64,000 nt of DNA from Methanofollis tationis (GTDB lineage Archaea; Halobacteriota; Methanomicrobia; Methanomicrobiales; Methanofollaceae), in contig NZ_JABXWR010000001.1 in the NCBI RefSeq assembly GCF_013377755.1, positions 321,104-385,103 of the forward strand, in the 5' to 3' direction. Under the pieces are notes generated by a model. The model saw only the letters and a list, made by a program, of their open reading frames with translations, had not been told where the DNA came from and ran no database searches. How positions within the stretch are numbered: the stretch's first letter is position 1; each line of letters starts with the position of its first letter. Shown piece after piece: positions 44,887 through 53,603 of this stretch. A program made the position numbers and the translations under genes.

Positions 44887-45643
44887 GGTCGCGGTCTGCG
44901 GGGCGCTCGGGCGGATGGGCACGGCGATCGGCCGCCTTGTTTCGGAATCTTCGGATCTGGATCTGGTTGGGGGCGTCGACGTCAAGGCCGGCAGTTTCTA
45001 TGGCGTCCCTGTCGTCGAGGCGGCGCGTCTTGACGCCTTCCTCGAAGAGACAAAACCCGACGTGCTGATCGACTTCACCATCGCAAACGCTTCGGTCGGG
45101 AACATCAAGGCGGCGGCCGCGCACGGCGTGGCGCTCGTCGTCGGGACGACCGGGTTCTCTCCTGAGCAGCGCGAGGAGATCCGGTTGGCCGTGGAGGGGC
45201 ACGTCCCGGCTGTGATATCGAGCAACTACAGTGTGGGCGTGAACATCTTCTGGACCCTGATCAGGGAGGCCGCCAGGCGCCTTCCAGAGGGCTATGATAT
45301 CGAGGTGACCGAGGCCCACCACCGCTACAAGAAGGACGCCCCGAGCGGGACGGCAAAGACCATCCTCGAGATCCTCGACGAGGAGGTCGGACCCCGCACC
45401 CATCTCCACGGGCGTCAGGGGATGACGGAGCGGGGGGACGAGATCGGCGTCCACGTGATCCGCGGCGGCGACATCGTCGGCGATCATGCCGTGCTCTTTG
45501 CCGGGAATTACGAGGTGCTGGAACTCTCGCACCGCGCCTATGACCGCGCTGTCTTTGCGAGCGGGGCCGTGCGGGCGGCGGCATGGGTGATCGGCCGCAA
45601 GCCCGGGGTCTATGGGATGGCCGACGTTCTCAATCTCTCCTGA
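44879..45643 (+). CDS. dapB: 4-hydroxy-tetrahydrodipicolinate reductase
   Basis: This 254-residue enzyme acts directly after DapA. The NAD(P) motif VAVCGALGRMG is at the start. The catalytic region EAHHRYKKDAPSGTAKTILE (about residues 149-168) and GVNIFWTLI are typical. ATG 44879 is preferred over an earlier in-frame ATG inside dapA. A T-run follows 30 bp downstream. Confidence 0.97.
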   Translation: MIKVAVCGALGRMGTAIGRLVSESSDLDLVGGVDVKAGSFYGVPVVEAARLDAFLEETKPDVLIDFTIANASVGNIKAAAAHGVALVVGTTGFSPEQREEIRLAVEGHVPAVISSNYSVGVNIFWTLIREAARRLPEGYDIEVTEAHHRYKKDAPSGTAKTILEILDEEVGPRTHLHGRQGMTERGDEIGVHVIRGGDIVGDHAVLFAGNYEVLELSHRAYDRAVFASGAVRAAAWVIGRKPGVYGMADVLNLS

Positions 45644-45670
45644 GTTTGCCTGTATCGAAACCTATTTCTC

Positions 45671-45678
45671 TTTTTTTT
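45671..45678 (+). terminator. T-run behind dapB
   Basis: Eight T residues preceded by TATTTCTC lie about 30 bp behind dapB and before the ferredoxin start. They probably end the dap transcript. Confidence 0.5.
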
Positions 45679-45704
45679 AGAAATACATGGGAAGGAGAAC
45701 TACT

Positions 45705-45878
45705 ATGGTAGCAGTTGTTGACCCTGATCTCTGCGTCGGTTGTGAAACCTGTGTTGATGAGTGCCCGTCTGAAGCAATCACCATGGAGGACGGCATCGCC
45801 GTGGTTGATAAGGATAAGTGCGTTGACTGCGGGACCTGTGTCGATGTCTGTCCCTCGGCCGCCATCCATATGGAGTGA
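45705..45878 (+). CDS. 2[4Fe-4S] ferredoxin
   Basis: This 57-residue electron carrier has two classical cluster motifs, [12 protein letters not shown] and [12 protein letters not shown], in the usual clostridial-type duplication. GGAAGGAG lies nine bases upstream of ATG 45705. It is a free-standing gene; such ferredoxins link hydrogenases and oxidoreductases in methanogens. Confidence 0.95.
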   Translation: MVAVVDPDLCVGCETCVDECPSEAITMEDGIAVVDKDKCVDCGTCVDVCPSAAIHME

Positions 45879-46068
45879 AGACTGACCGAAAGGGTATGGA
45901 GCCGGCCTCTCTGCCCTGATTTTATTTTTTCCATCCTGGACCGTTGCTGCAGGCATACGCGCGTCTGTGCTTTTTCAACCCCTTACGATCCTCTCCAGCC
46001 ACTTCTTCCTGCTCTTTCGACCGGTTTTTGATCGCGCGCGCGGTATCGCGCGATGCTCCCTTTGATCC

Positions 46069-46109
46069 GTGAAAGAAACTGGCATATTCGTGAAAGCAAC
46101 CTTTTAATA
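46069..46109 (+). promoter_or_regulatory. asd promoter with direct repeats
   Basis: CGTGAAAG occurs at 46069-46076 and 46089-46096, 20 bp apart (two helical turns on the same face). TTTTAATAAACC (about 46101-46112) is a TATA box roughly 28 bp before ATG 46136, which suggests a leaderless mRNA. The repeats are candidate regulator sites. Confidence 0.45.
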
Positions 46110-46135
46110 AACCTCTGGCTATAGTAATGCTATCC

Positions 46136-47152
46136 ATGATTAATGTAGGTATTCTTGGTGCCACCGGAGCCGTAGGGCAGAGATTTGTCCATCTCCTTGC
46201 AGATCACCCCTGGTTTTGCCTCCATACCCTGACCGCTTCAGAACGCAGCGCCGGCAAGCGGTATGCCGACGTGGTGAACTGGCGGCTCGACGTCCCGTTT
46301 CCTGAATCGGTCGGCGATCTGACGATAAGCCCCACCACCGCCGACGCGGTGAAGGACTGTGATATCGTCTTCTCTGCACTCCCGGCCGATGTGGCGCAGG
46401 GCATTGAAGAGGAGGTGGCCGCGAAAGGTGTCGGCGTCTGTTCGAACGCAAGTTCGCATCGCATGGATCCTGATGTGCCGCTCGTCATCGCGGAAGTGAA
46501 CCCGGATCATCTCGGGCTCATCGATGTGCAGCATGACCGCGGGCGGGACGGTTTCATCGTGACCAACCCGAACTGCTCGACGATCATGCTCACCCTCGCC
46601 CTCGAGCCCCTGCGGAAGTTTGGCTTCTCGTCGGTTCAGGTGGCGACGATGCAGGCGATCTCAGGCGCCGGTTTCAATGGCGTGGCCGCGATGGATATCT
46701 ATGACAACGTCGTCCCCTTCATCAGAAACGAGGAGGAGAAGATGGCGACGGAGCCGCGAAAGATCATGGGTTCTTTTGACGGCTCAGGTGTGGAAATGGC
46801 ACCCTTCCTGGTGAGTGCATGCTGCAACAGGGTGCCGGTGATCGACGGCCATACCCTTTCCGTGTGGGTGGATATCGACCGCCCCCTCGAAGAGGTCAGA
46901 AAGGCGTTCTCTGAGTATGCGGCCCCGTTCTCAGGGCTGCCCACACAGCCTGCAAAGTCGGTCGAGTACTTTGATCAGCCCGACCGCCCGCAGCCCAGGC
47001 TCGACCGCAACCGGGGCAGGGGCATGACGGTTTCTGTCGGGAGGCTGCGTGAAGGGGTGCGTTTTACGGCGCTCGGCCACAACACCATCCGCGGCGCGGC
47101 CGGGGCCTCGGTCCTGAACGCTGAATTAATCTATATGAAGAAGTATCTCTGA
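46136..47152 (+). CDS. asd: Aspartate-semialdehyde dehydrogenase
   Basis: Reduces aspartyl phosphate to aspartate semialdehyde, the substrate of DapA and the branch point to threonine and methionine. This 338-residue archaeal/fungal-type enzyme has INVGILGATGAVGQRFV, the catalytic cysteine in TNPNCSTIMLTLAL (about residue 148), and ISGAGFNGVAAMDIYDNVVPFI. The active-site histidine lies in GHTLSVWVDID. ATG 46136 fits the TATA spacing better than 46127. Confidence 0.96.
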   Translation: MINVGILGATGAVGQRFVHLLADHPWFCLHTLTASERSAGKRYADVVNWRLDVPFPESVGDLTISPTTADAVKDCDIVFSALPADVAQGIEEEVAAKGVGVCSNASSHRMDPDVPLVIAEVNPDHLGLIDVQHDRGRDGFIVTNPNCSTIMLTLALEPLRKFGFSSVQVATMQAISGAGFNGVAAMDIYDNVVPFIRNEEEKMATEPRKIMGSFDGSGVEMAPFLVSACCNRVPVIDGHTLSVWVDIDRPLEEVRKAFSEYAAPFSGLPTQPAKSVEYFDQPDRPQPRLDRNRGRGMTVSVGRLREGVRFTALGHNTIRGAAGASVLNAELIYMKKYL

Positions 47153-47179
47153 TAGACTATCAGCAGAGAGAGGTGGACA

Positions 47180-47458
47180 ATGTTGAAGGACAACACAGTA
47201 TTCGTTGGAAACAAACCGGTCATGAACTATGTGCTTGCAGTCGTCACCCAGTTCAACAACGGCGCAGATGAAGTGGCCATAAAAGCCAGGGGCAAGGCAA
47301 TCTCCCGGGCTGTCGACACGGCCGAGATAGCAATCAACCGTTTTCTTGAGGGAGTTGCAAAAAAAGAGATTCTTACCGGGACCGAGATGATCGACACTGA
47401 CACCGGAAAGACCAATGTGTCCAGCATTGAGATCGTGCTCTCCCAGCAGCTCCGCTGA
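47180..47458 (+). CDS. albA: Alba DNA/RNA-binding protein
   Basis: This 92-residue chromatin protein contains [20 protein letters not shown] with the DNA-contact lysine, [25 protein letters not shown], and the closing [12 protein letters not shown] pattern. Alba dimers coat DNA and RNA in many archaea. AGAGAGGTGG lies upstream of the start. It follows asd after 27 bp. Confidence 0.96.
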   Translation: MLKDNTVFVGNKPVMNYVLAVVTQFNNGADEVAIKARGKAISRAVDTAEIAINRFLEGVAKKEILTGTEMIDTDTGKTNVSSIEIVLSQQLR

Positions 47459-47525
47459 GGGGAGAAAACCGACCCTTTTTTCCTGACCAGAAAGGATATA
47501 TGATCTCCTTCAGAGAAGATCGTAT

Positions 47526-47972
47526 ATGCAACATCTGACGCGCTGCTTTGTGATCCTGCTCTTCATCGCGGCACTTGCCGTTCCTGCGGCTGCTGCGGAG
47601 AACAGGTACGGTTATATCACAGTCCAGAGCGTCGATATCGCGCTTGCCAATCAGGATGCCACGGTGACGCTGAATTACACGATCGACGAGGGTGTCCAGC
47701 TCCTTGTACAGTTCCTTGGCATGAGCGATCTCCGCACGAAGGTGCTCTCGATCGCAAACTTCGAGAACGCCGAGATCATGGCGATCGATATGGATCATGC
47801 CGTCATCCGGGTGGCCGGGGCAGGCCTCGACTACGGCGACGGGGCGTACTGGTTCCCGAAGCATGATTTCGGCGCGGTAATCCCCCTTATGACGGTGAGT
47901 TCGCCTCAGGACTCCCGCACTTTTGTCAACATGAGCGCGTTCCCCCGGGGAATGGGGTATTTCAGGGCGTAA
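47526..47972 (+). CDS. Secreted protein of unknown function
   Basis: This 148-residue protein has a clear signal peptide (CFVILLFIAALAVPAAAA, cleavage near residue 25). A beta-rich mature part follows (YGYITVQSVDIALANQDATVTLNYTI in outline). No cysteine or membrane anchor follows, so it is released or cell-wall associated. The family is not recognised, though small secreted proteins of this form recur in Methanomicrobiales. Its 3' end overlaps the convergent DUF373 gene by 11 bp. Confidence 0.78.
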   Translation: MQHLTRCFVILLFIAALAVPAAAAENRYGYITVQSVDIALANQDATVTLNYTIDEGVQLLVQFLGMSDLRTKVLSIANFENAEIMAIDMDHAVIRVAGAGLDYGDGAYWFPKHDFGAVIPLMTVSSPQDSRTFVNMSAFPRGMGYFRA

Positions 47973-49098
47973 ACGCGTTTCTGATAACTTCTTCCTCTTT
48001 TTCCTTCTTTTCAATCCAGCGGTTGACGACCGACTGGATGTAGACGCCGGCGAAGGCAAGGACAAGTCCGCCGATCATCGCAAAGACGGCGTACTGGATC
48101 CCGATCACGTCCTTGAACGGGAAATTTTCGATATCTGAAAGGGAGAGCATGTAGATGCTGATCCCATAGATGATGATCCCGATGGCGCTGATAAAGAAGG
48201 GGAGGACGATCACCCTGCCAAGGTCGTGGGTCTCGTTGAGGTAGACGTCGATGATCCGCCCGATCGAGCTGATGAGCCCGGCCGCCGTGAACCACCCAAT
48301 CGCCCCGTAGGCGAAGGTAAGGACGTAAAAAAGGAGCCCTTCGTCAGAATAGTAGACAAGGAGGCTATAGAGCCCGATGATGATGCCGACGATCACAAAG
48401 AGGATCGCCGTGATATAGGAGACAAAGGTGACCCTGCCCCGGCGCAGGGCGACCTGGAGGGAGGTGATGGTGTAGCCGAAGAACTCGTCGAAGCCGAGAC
48501 CTTTGAAGAGGAGGTAGAATCCAATCGCCCCGACGACGACAATCGTCGCTCCTTCTGGATAACCGATGAGGTAGGCGATCGCGTAGATGAGCATGCCGAG
48601 CCCGACCGGGATCAGGACCGTCCGCGCGACCTTCGGGTCGTCGAGGAGTTTTTTTATGATATAATAGGTGCCTTCGAGGTTTGGCATCTGGGCGACGATC
48701 ACCCGCCTAATCCCGCTCACCTGAAGGCGCGACTGTATGATCGGCAGGACATACTCGTCTTCGACGCCGTCTGATATGAGGATGCAGGATGAAACGCGGG
48801 TCTTTTCCAGGATTCTGTCGAGGTCGTCGCCGATCTTGCGATCGCCTTCGAGCATATGCATGTGGTTTCCGGTCAGGATGACAACCTCGACCTCTTCTCC
48901 CCGTCCCGCAAGTTCGTCGTGGGTCTTTACGGCCTGGAAGATGGCATTGACGTCTGAATCCTCTGGATCAGCCAGAGCGAGCGTGCTTGCTGCATCGAGA
49001 CATGCCTCTCGCCCGATTATCGGGCTCCTGACGCCTGCCTTGTAGCCGAGGTCGTCGTCCCGATCGATACAGAGGATAAGAGTCCTGCCGATAACCAT
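47962..49098 (-). CDS. DUF373 family membrane protein
   Basis: With ATG 49098 the product has 378 residues. It has a soluble Rossmann-like N-terminal domain (RTLILCIDRDDDLGYKAGV, then LADPEDSDVNAIFQAVK, VVILTGNHMHMLEGDRKIGDDLD, SCILISDGVEDEYVLP) and about six membrane helices after residue 170. DUF373 is an archaeal family with no known function. TTG 49119 is an alternative start. The coiled-coil gene lies directly upstream on the same strand. Confidence 0.88.
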   Translation of the reverse strand: MVIGRTLILCIDRDDDLGYKAGVRSPIIGREACLDAASTLALADPEDSDVNAIFQAVKTHDELAGRGEEVEVVILTGNHMHMLEGDRKIGDDLDRILEKTRVSSCILISDGVEDEYVLPIIQSRLQVSGIRRVIVAQMPNLEGTYYIIKKLLDDPKVARTVLIPVGLGMLIYAIAYLIGYPEGATIVVVGAIGFYLLFKGLGFDEFFGYTITSLQVALRRGRVTFVSYITAILFVIVGIIIGLYSLLVYYSDEGLLFYVLTFAYGAIGWFTAAGLISSIGRIIDVYLNETHDLGRVIVLPFFISAIGIIIYGISIYMLSLSDIENFPFKDVIGIQYAVFAMIGGLVLAFAGVYIQSVVNRWIEKKEKEEEVIRNAFTP

Positions 49099-49157
49099 CT
49101 GATTAGAAATTATCTTCAAACTAATAAATAATTGCTAGAAGGTCGAAAAAAAGATTA

Positions 49158-50024
49158 TTAAAGAAGTTTGGAGCGCTGCAGGAGAAGGATGTCGTCGGTG
49201 GTGAGCTTCTCGCCGCCCTTGAAGAGCTGGAAGATCCGTTCGGCTTCCTGGCGGACTTCCCGCTGCTCCTTGGTGACCTTCGTCTTCTTCTTCTTCTTGT
49301 TGCGCAGTCCGGAGATGACTTTGTCATAGTCCCGCAGCTCTTTCTGGCAGGTGATGAAGGCCTGGTGCTCTTCGTCAGCCGCCTCCTGTGCTTCTACGAA
49401 ACTCTTGTGCTCGGCGTCGGCCGCCTCGCGCGACTGGTCTGCCTTGCGGTAGAACTCCACCATCAGGTCGTGATGCTTCTGTGCGAGTTCAGCGATATTG
49501 GTGACGGTGTCGTGGATGTCGGACGCTTCTTTTCTGAGGTCGCGGGCTGTCTGGAGTTTGGTCTTGAGCTCTTTATTCTGCTCAAGTTCGTCTTCCTGCT
49601 CCTTGATGGCGGCCTTCATGTGCTTGATCTTGTCGATCAGCTCGCGCTCTTTGTCGGTGGAGAATACTTCGGTCTGCTGCCGGAATTCCATCAATTCGAT
49701 CTGCCGCTGGATTTCCTTGATGCTTGAACTCTTCTGAAAGGCCGAGTGGTCCTTTTTAAAAGACTCTATCTCTTCAAAATATTCGTTGGCCTTCGCGTTG
49801 AGTTCGTTTCTCTTCTCCTTGAGCGCCTGGACCTCGTTGTTGTATTGGTCGCGGAGCTCCTTGTTTTTCTGCGCTTCCTCGACGAACTCCCGGGTCTGAC
49901 CGTTGAGTTTATTTCGCTCTCGTGCGTGGGTGCTGGCCGCAGCATTCAGTTCATTACGCCTGTTTTTGTGTTGTTCAGACTCAGAAAGTGCTTTTTTTCT
50001 CTTTTCGATCAGTTCGTCCAACAT
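49158..50024 (-). CDS. Archaeal coiled-coil protein (COG1340-like)
   Basis: Nearly all of the 288 residues are charged heptad-type helix: long runs of Lys/Glu/Gln with repeated RNELNA, ERNKLNG and KRNELNAKANEYFEEIE. This is the pattern of the conserved archaeal coiled-coil family COG1340. A basic patch NKKKKKTKVTK (about residues 240-250) precedes a short C-terminal helical segment. Such proteins may act in chromosome or ribosome-related scaffolds; no function is proven. The DUF373 gene follows. Confidence 0.85.
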   Translation of the reverse strand: MLDELIEKRKKALSESEQHKNRRNELNAAASTHARERNKLNGQTREFVEEAQKNKELRDQYNNEVQALKEKRNELNAKANEYFEEIESFKKDHSAFQKSSSIKEIQRQIELMEFRQQTEVFSTDKERELIDKIKHMKAAIKEQEDELEQNKELKTKLQTARDLRKEASDIHDTVTNIAELAQKHHDLMVEFYRKADQSREAADAEHKSFVEAQEAADEEHQAFITCQKELRDYDKVISGLRNKKKKKTKVTKEQREVRQEAERIFQLFKGGEKLTTDDILLLQRSKLL

Positions 50025-50421
50025 GCTCTACCAATCCTCAAATTTCAATACCAGTGTATATGCGCCATCGGGCTCTGATGCACGGGAACACCTGCAGGAA
50101 GATGAGGTAATACAGAGGAAAATGATACAACAAAAGATACCTTCCGGACCAGGGGTGTGTATCCTCTGATTCGTGTGGTCACAACGCTGTTCATAGTGTT
50201 CAACTCCGATACCCTCAGGAGGCGACCGGCGAAGCCGGCGTGTCCAATTGCACCGTGGTGATCCGCGATGGGTTATACCAGGATTTCTAACAAATTGGGG
50301 TTTTCTACGTATTAATGTTTTCGCAGGGCCCCGGGCGATCCGGCCGTCTCAGCGGGGTTTTGCGGGCATGAGCCTACGCTCTCTGCCGCGCCCGGGAGAA
50401 AACCCTGTTCTCAAAAAAAGA
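50025..50421. other. Intergenic region between coiled-coil gene and ftsZ
   Basis: These 397 bp hold the promoter of the leftward coiled-coil gene and the end of the ftsZ transcript. A tight hairpin CCGGC-gaa-GCCGG is found at 50226-50238. The 12-mer ATGGGTTATACC (50268-50279) is also found at 63288-63299 before the DUF167 gene. Reading frames on both strands lack coding character. I cannot assign an RNA gene. Confidence 0.45.
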
Positions 50422-51561
50422 TCAGAGGAAGTCGATCAGGTGCCCGCTGGTGCGATCGCCTGCCATGTTCCGCTGTTGACCGCCGCGTCCTGTCGCCATC
50501 GGCTGTGCCACGGGCTGATAATTGCCGCGGTGACCGCCGAGGATCTGAGCGCTCTTGACGCCGGTCATGATTGCCATCACCCTGACCTTGCCCTCGTAGT
50601 CGTTGTTTACGCGCGCACCCCAGATCACGTCGGCGTGCGGGTCGAGCTCGTAGGTGAGCGAGCTTGCGATCTCCTCGGCGTCCTGGAGGGTGAGGTCGCT
50701 GCCGCCGGTGATGTGGATCAGGCTGCCGGTCGCCCCGCGGTAGTCGATGTCCAGGAGCGGGTGGGAGAGGCACTCGTGGACGACGCTCTCAGCCTTGTTC
50801 TGCTGTTTGCTCTCGCCCACAAGCATGCAGGCGACGCCGCCCTTGCTCATGATCGCCCTGACATCTGCATAGTCGATGTTGATCAGGGAGGGCTGGGTGA
50901 TCGTCTCTGAGATGCCCTTGACCGTTTCGGCGATGAGCTGGTCCATCACCGAGAATGCCTGCCCGAGGGGGAGGTTGGGGACATAGTTGATGAGCCTGTT
51001 GTTGTCCAGGACGATGACCGAGTCCGCGCTGCTGCTGAGCTGCTGGAGCCCCTCCTCTGCACGGAGGAGTCTGGCCTTCTCAACCTGGAAGGGGTAACTG
51101 ACCATGCCGACGACGATAGCGCCCTGCTCTTTGGCGATCTGCGCCACAACGGGGGCAACGCCGGTGCCGGTGCCGCCGCCCATGCCTGCCGTGATGAAAC
51201 AGAGGTCTGCTGTCTCGAGGAGCTTTTCCAGAGTTGGCCGTGCCATCTCGGCCGCCCTCTTGCCGACGTCGGGGAATCCGCCGGCACCAAGGCCCTTGGT
51301 GAGGGACTTGCCGATGAGCACGCGCTTGTCGGCCTGGATCATGTCCAGGTGCTGCTTATCGGTGTTGACCGCAATGGTCTCCGCTCCTGACACCTGCATG
51401 TGATAGAGCCTGTTGATCGTGTTGTTGCCGGCGCCGCCGCAGCCGACGATGACGATGCGCGGCTGGCCGAGGAAATCGTCCTCATCGCCAATGATGCCGT
51501 CCCTGTTCTTTCCTCGTTCGATCTCTGCGTTTTTCATCGCTTCGTTTATGATGGTCTGCAT
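50422..51561 (-). CDS. ftsZ: Cell division protein FtsZ
   Basis: This 379-residue tubulin homologue has [14 protein letters not shown] (about residue 38), the GTP-binding signature [16 protein letters not shown] (about 122-137) and VDFADV-like T7 loop [16 protein letters not shown] (about 230). It polymerises at midcell. The C-terminal tail is Gly/Gln-rich and ends HLIDFL, a likely anchor for partner proteins. GGAGG is eight bases upstream. It is co-transcribed with the small RHH gene 10 bp upstream, as in haloarchaeal cdrS-ftsZ2. Confidence 0.97.
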   Translation of the reverse strand: MQTIINEAMKNAEIERGKNRDGIIGDEDDFLGQPRIVIVGCGGAGNNTINRLYHMQVSGAETIAVNTDKQHLDMIQADKRVLIGKSLTKGLGAGGFPDVGKRAAEMARPTLEKLLETADLCFITAGMGGGTGTGVAPVVAQIAKEQGAIVVGMVSYPFQVEKARLLRAEEGLQQLSSSADSVIVLDNNRLINYVPNLPLGQAFSVMDQLIAETVKGISETITQPSLINIDYADVRAIMSKGGVACMLVGESKQQNKAESVVHECLSHPLLDIDYRGATGSLIHITGGSDLTLQDAEEIASSLTYELDPHADVIWGARVNNDYEGKVRVMAIMTGVKSAQILGGHRGNYQPVAQPMATGRGGQQRNMAGDRTSGHLIDFL

Positions 51562-51571
51562 TCATTGCCTC

Positions 51572-51748
51572 CTAAACCTTGAATGACACCTGGTCGCTTT
51601 CCCTCATCGCCCGATCTCCGCGCCTCTCGACTAACTCACGTACCGCGTGTCGTACCGCCTCTGACACGGTGGGGAATTCGCCACTATCGACAAGTCGTTG
51701 AAGCATTTCGACCTGCTGCCGGGGGAGTCTGATCGTGATCCGTTCCAT
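51572..51748 (-). CDS. cdrS: Ribbon-helix-helix regulator, CdrS-like
   Basis: This 58-residue RHH protein begins MERITIRLPRQQVEMLQRLVDSGEFPTVSEAVRHAVRELVE, where the first strand (RITIRL) should contact DNA. Haloarchaeal CdrS has the same start and sits directly upstream of ftsZ2, whose expression it controls. ATG 51748 has GAGG seven bases upstream; TTG 51772 would add eight residues. The leader in front of it contains inverted repeats that may be its operators. Confidence 0.88.
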   Translation of the reverse strand: MERITIRLPRQQVEMLQRLVDSGEFPTVSEAVRHAVRELVERRGDRAMRESDQVSFKV

Positions 51749-51776
51749 CTTCTGCCTCGGGGGATCTGACAAATGG

Positions 51777-51824
51777 CTGGCAATTGTCTGCCAATTGTCA
51801 GACAGAATGATGCCTTCTGTCTGA
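51777..51824 (-). promoter_or_regulatory. Overlapping inverted repeats in the cdrS-ftsZ leader
   Basis: A perfect 10-bp inverted repeat TCAGACAGAA (51798-51807) / TTCTGTCTGA (51815-51824) has a 7-base spacer. It overlaps a second imperfect one, CTGGCAATTG (51777-51786) / CAATTGTCAG (51792-51801). The likely TATA box (TTTATAAA near 51861-51868) lies upstream. The repeats therefore cover the transcription start and leader and can act as operators or as an RNA structure. Confidence 0.65.
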
Positions 51825-51916
51825 TCGGTGCGCCAGACTAATCAACTAACTCCTGTATTGTTTATAAATATTACTATTTTATTTTCTATGAAAGAGTATT
51901 GTTATATGCGATGGAC

Positions 51917-51930
51917 TCGCAAATTTGCGA
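51917..51930. promoter_or_regulatory. Palindrome before cobD
   Basis: TCGCAAATTTGCGA is a perfect 14-bp palindrome that ends 12 bp before the cobD ATG. A TATA-like TTATATG (51902-51908) precedes it, so the palindrome lies at the expected transcription start. It is a candidate repressor site. Confidence 0.55.
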
Positions 51931-51942
51931 TATACTGATTCT

Positions 51943-52938
51943 ATGTCCAGAAATAACCCCGGCAAGGTGATCCATGGCGGTACGGTGCGCTGGCATCAGA
52001 GGCACTCCACGGAAAAGATCCTCGATTTCAGTGCGAACCTCAATCCCTTTCCTCCCAATGTCCCTCTCGAGCTTGATGCAGGTGCCATCGGCGCCTATCC
52101 CGACGACCGGTATGAAACCCTCAAAGAGGCGATATCCGAAGTATTTCGGCGCGATGTCGAAGAGATCGCCGTCGGAAACGGATCGGTGGAGGTGATCCGC
52201 ACCTATTGTACCTCGACACTTGGCGCGGGGGACCGTGCAGCCATTTTTGAACCGACGTTTGGCGAGTACGGGATGGCCGTCCGCCTCTGCGGGGGCGAGG
52301 TCACATCAGATCCTGCCGGTGTTGCGGTCAGGTTCCTCTGCAATCCCAACAATCCTGACGGTGCGCTCACGCCGCGCACGGCTGTGCTGGCCCTTCTCGA
52401 CGAACTTGGACCGGCCCAGAGGCTTTTTGTGGACGAGGCCTTCATCGAACTCTCCGACCCCGCGGCGAGCGTCTCCGACATCAGAGATCCGGCCCTCTTT
52501 GTTTCACGCTCCATCACCAAATCTTTTGCCGTCCCTGGCATTCGGTTCGGTTTCGGTTTCGGCGACCCCGACCTTGTTGCCGAGATGGAGACGAGGCGTC
52601 TCCCCTGGACGGTGAACGCATGCGCAGAGAGTTTTACGATCGCCGCCCTCGCGCATTACCATGACCTCGAGGAGTCGAGGCGCCTGATCCGCATCGAACG
52701 TGCATGGCTTGAAGGCGCCTTCAAGCGCATCGGTCTCTCACCTCTCCCCTCCTCGGCGAACTATCTCCTCGTTCCCCTGCCCTGCGAGGCGGCGGCGGTC
52801 TGTGCCGCTCTCTCCGCACACAGGATCCTTGTGCGGGACTGCGCCTCGTTCGGGCTTCCGCAGGCGATCAGGGTGGCGGTGCGGACCCGTGAGGAGAACA
52901 GGATTCTGATGGAGGCCCTCCCTGCATGCTTGCCCTGA
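51943..52938 (+). CDS. cobD: Threonine-phosphate decarboxylase (cobamide aminopropanol)
   Basis: This 331-residue PLP enzyme of the aminotransferase fold family resembles HisC. It has the CobD-typical start VIHGGTVRWHQR and ILDFSANLNPFPP. PLP contacts are visible in CNPNNPDG, FVDEAFIELSDP, and the lysine in SITKSFAVPGIRFGFGFG (about residue 203). It makes aminopropanol phosphate for the nucleotide loop of B12. The following cobY gene overlaps its end by 13 bp, which favours CobD over HisC. Confidence 0.9.
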   Translation: MSRNNPGKVIHGGTVRWHQRHSTEKILDFSANLNPFPPNVPLELDAGAIGAYPDDRYETLKEAISEVFRRDVEEIAVGNGSVEVIRTYCTSTLGAGDRAAIFEPTFGEYGMAVRLCGGEVTSDPAGVAVRFLCNPNNPDGALTPRTAVLALLDELGPAQRLFVDEAFIELSDPAASVSDIRDPALFVSRSITKSFAVPGIRFGFGFGDPDLVAEMETRRLPWTVNACAESFTIAALAHYHDLEESRRLIRIERAWLEGAFKRIGLSPLPSSANYLLVPLPCEAAAVCAALSAHRILVRDCASFGLPQAIRVAVRTREENRILMEALPACLP

Positions 52939-53549
52939 TCCTTGCCGGGGGGCTTGGTTCACGTCTTAATATGGGGGAAAAACCCCTGGTCCAGGTCTGT
53001 GGGACGCCGATGATCGAGTACGTGATCAGGGCCTTCTCGGGCGGCGGGCACCGGGTGATCGTCGTCAGTTCGCCAAAGACCCCGTTCACCCGGAACTGGT
53101 GCCGGGCGCATGGCATCGATATCTATCCCGCTTCTGGCCGGGGATATGTGGAGGACATCGTGGAGGCCGTCACCGAGATCGGCGAGGACGGGCCGGTCTG
53201 CACCTCGGTGTCAGATATACCCTGCATCGATCCCGGTATTGTGGGGCGTATCATGGCTGCCTATCTGGAGGCAGGCACACCTGCGCTCTCAACCTGGGTG
53301 CCGTCTTCCCTCTGCCGCGGTTCGGCCCTCAGGTGTTCGTACCGCGAATCCATCCTGGGCGTGCCCGCATGCCCTGCAGGGGTGAACATCCTCAAGGGCG
53401 ACCTGATCGAAGAGGAGCAGGCAGAGCACCAGCTCCTTCTTCAAGAACCCGCCCTCGCCCTCAATGTGAACGCCCCGGAGGACCTCGCCCTTGCGGCGCG
53501 CATCCTCTGCCCGGGTGCTGGCGGACCGGGTGGCGGTCAGGGGCACTGA
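52926..53549 (+). CDS. cobY: GTP:adenosylcobinamide-phosphate guanylyltransferase
   Basis: This 207-residue nucleotidyltransferase begins MLALILAGGLGSRLNMGEKPLVQV with the GTP-binding loop. It continues with a signature acid pair in VCTSVSDIPCIDP (about residue 95). CobY replaces bacterial CobU in archaea and activates cobinamide phosphate with GMP. It is translationally coupled to cobD. Confidence 0.92.
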   Translation: MLALILAGGLGSRLNMGEKPLVQVCGTPMIEYVIRAFSGGGHRVIVVSSPKTPFTRNWCRAHGIDIYPASGRGYVEDIVEAVTEIGEDGPVCTSVSDIPCIDPGIVGRIMAAYLEAGTPALSTWVPSSLCRGSALRCSYRESILGVPACPAGVNILKGDLIEEEQAEHQLLLQEPALALNVNAPEDLALAARILCPGAGGPGGGQGH

Positions 53550-53603
53550 TCCTGATTTTTATCCCGACGAAATCATATTATCCTCTTAAACCGACATTTC
53601 TCT

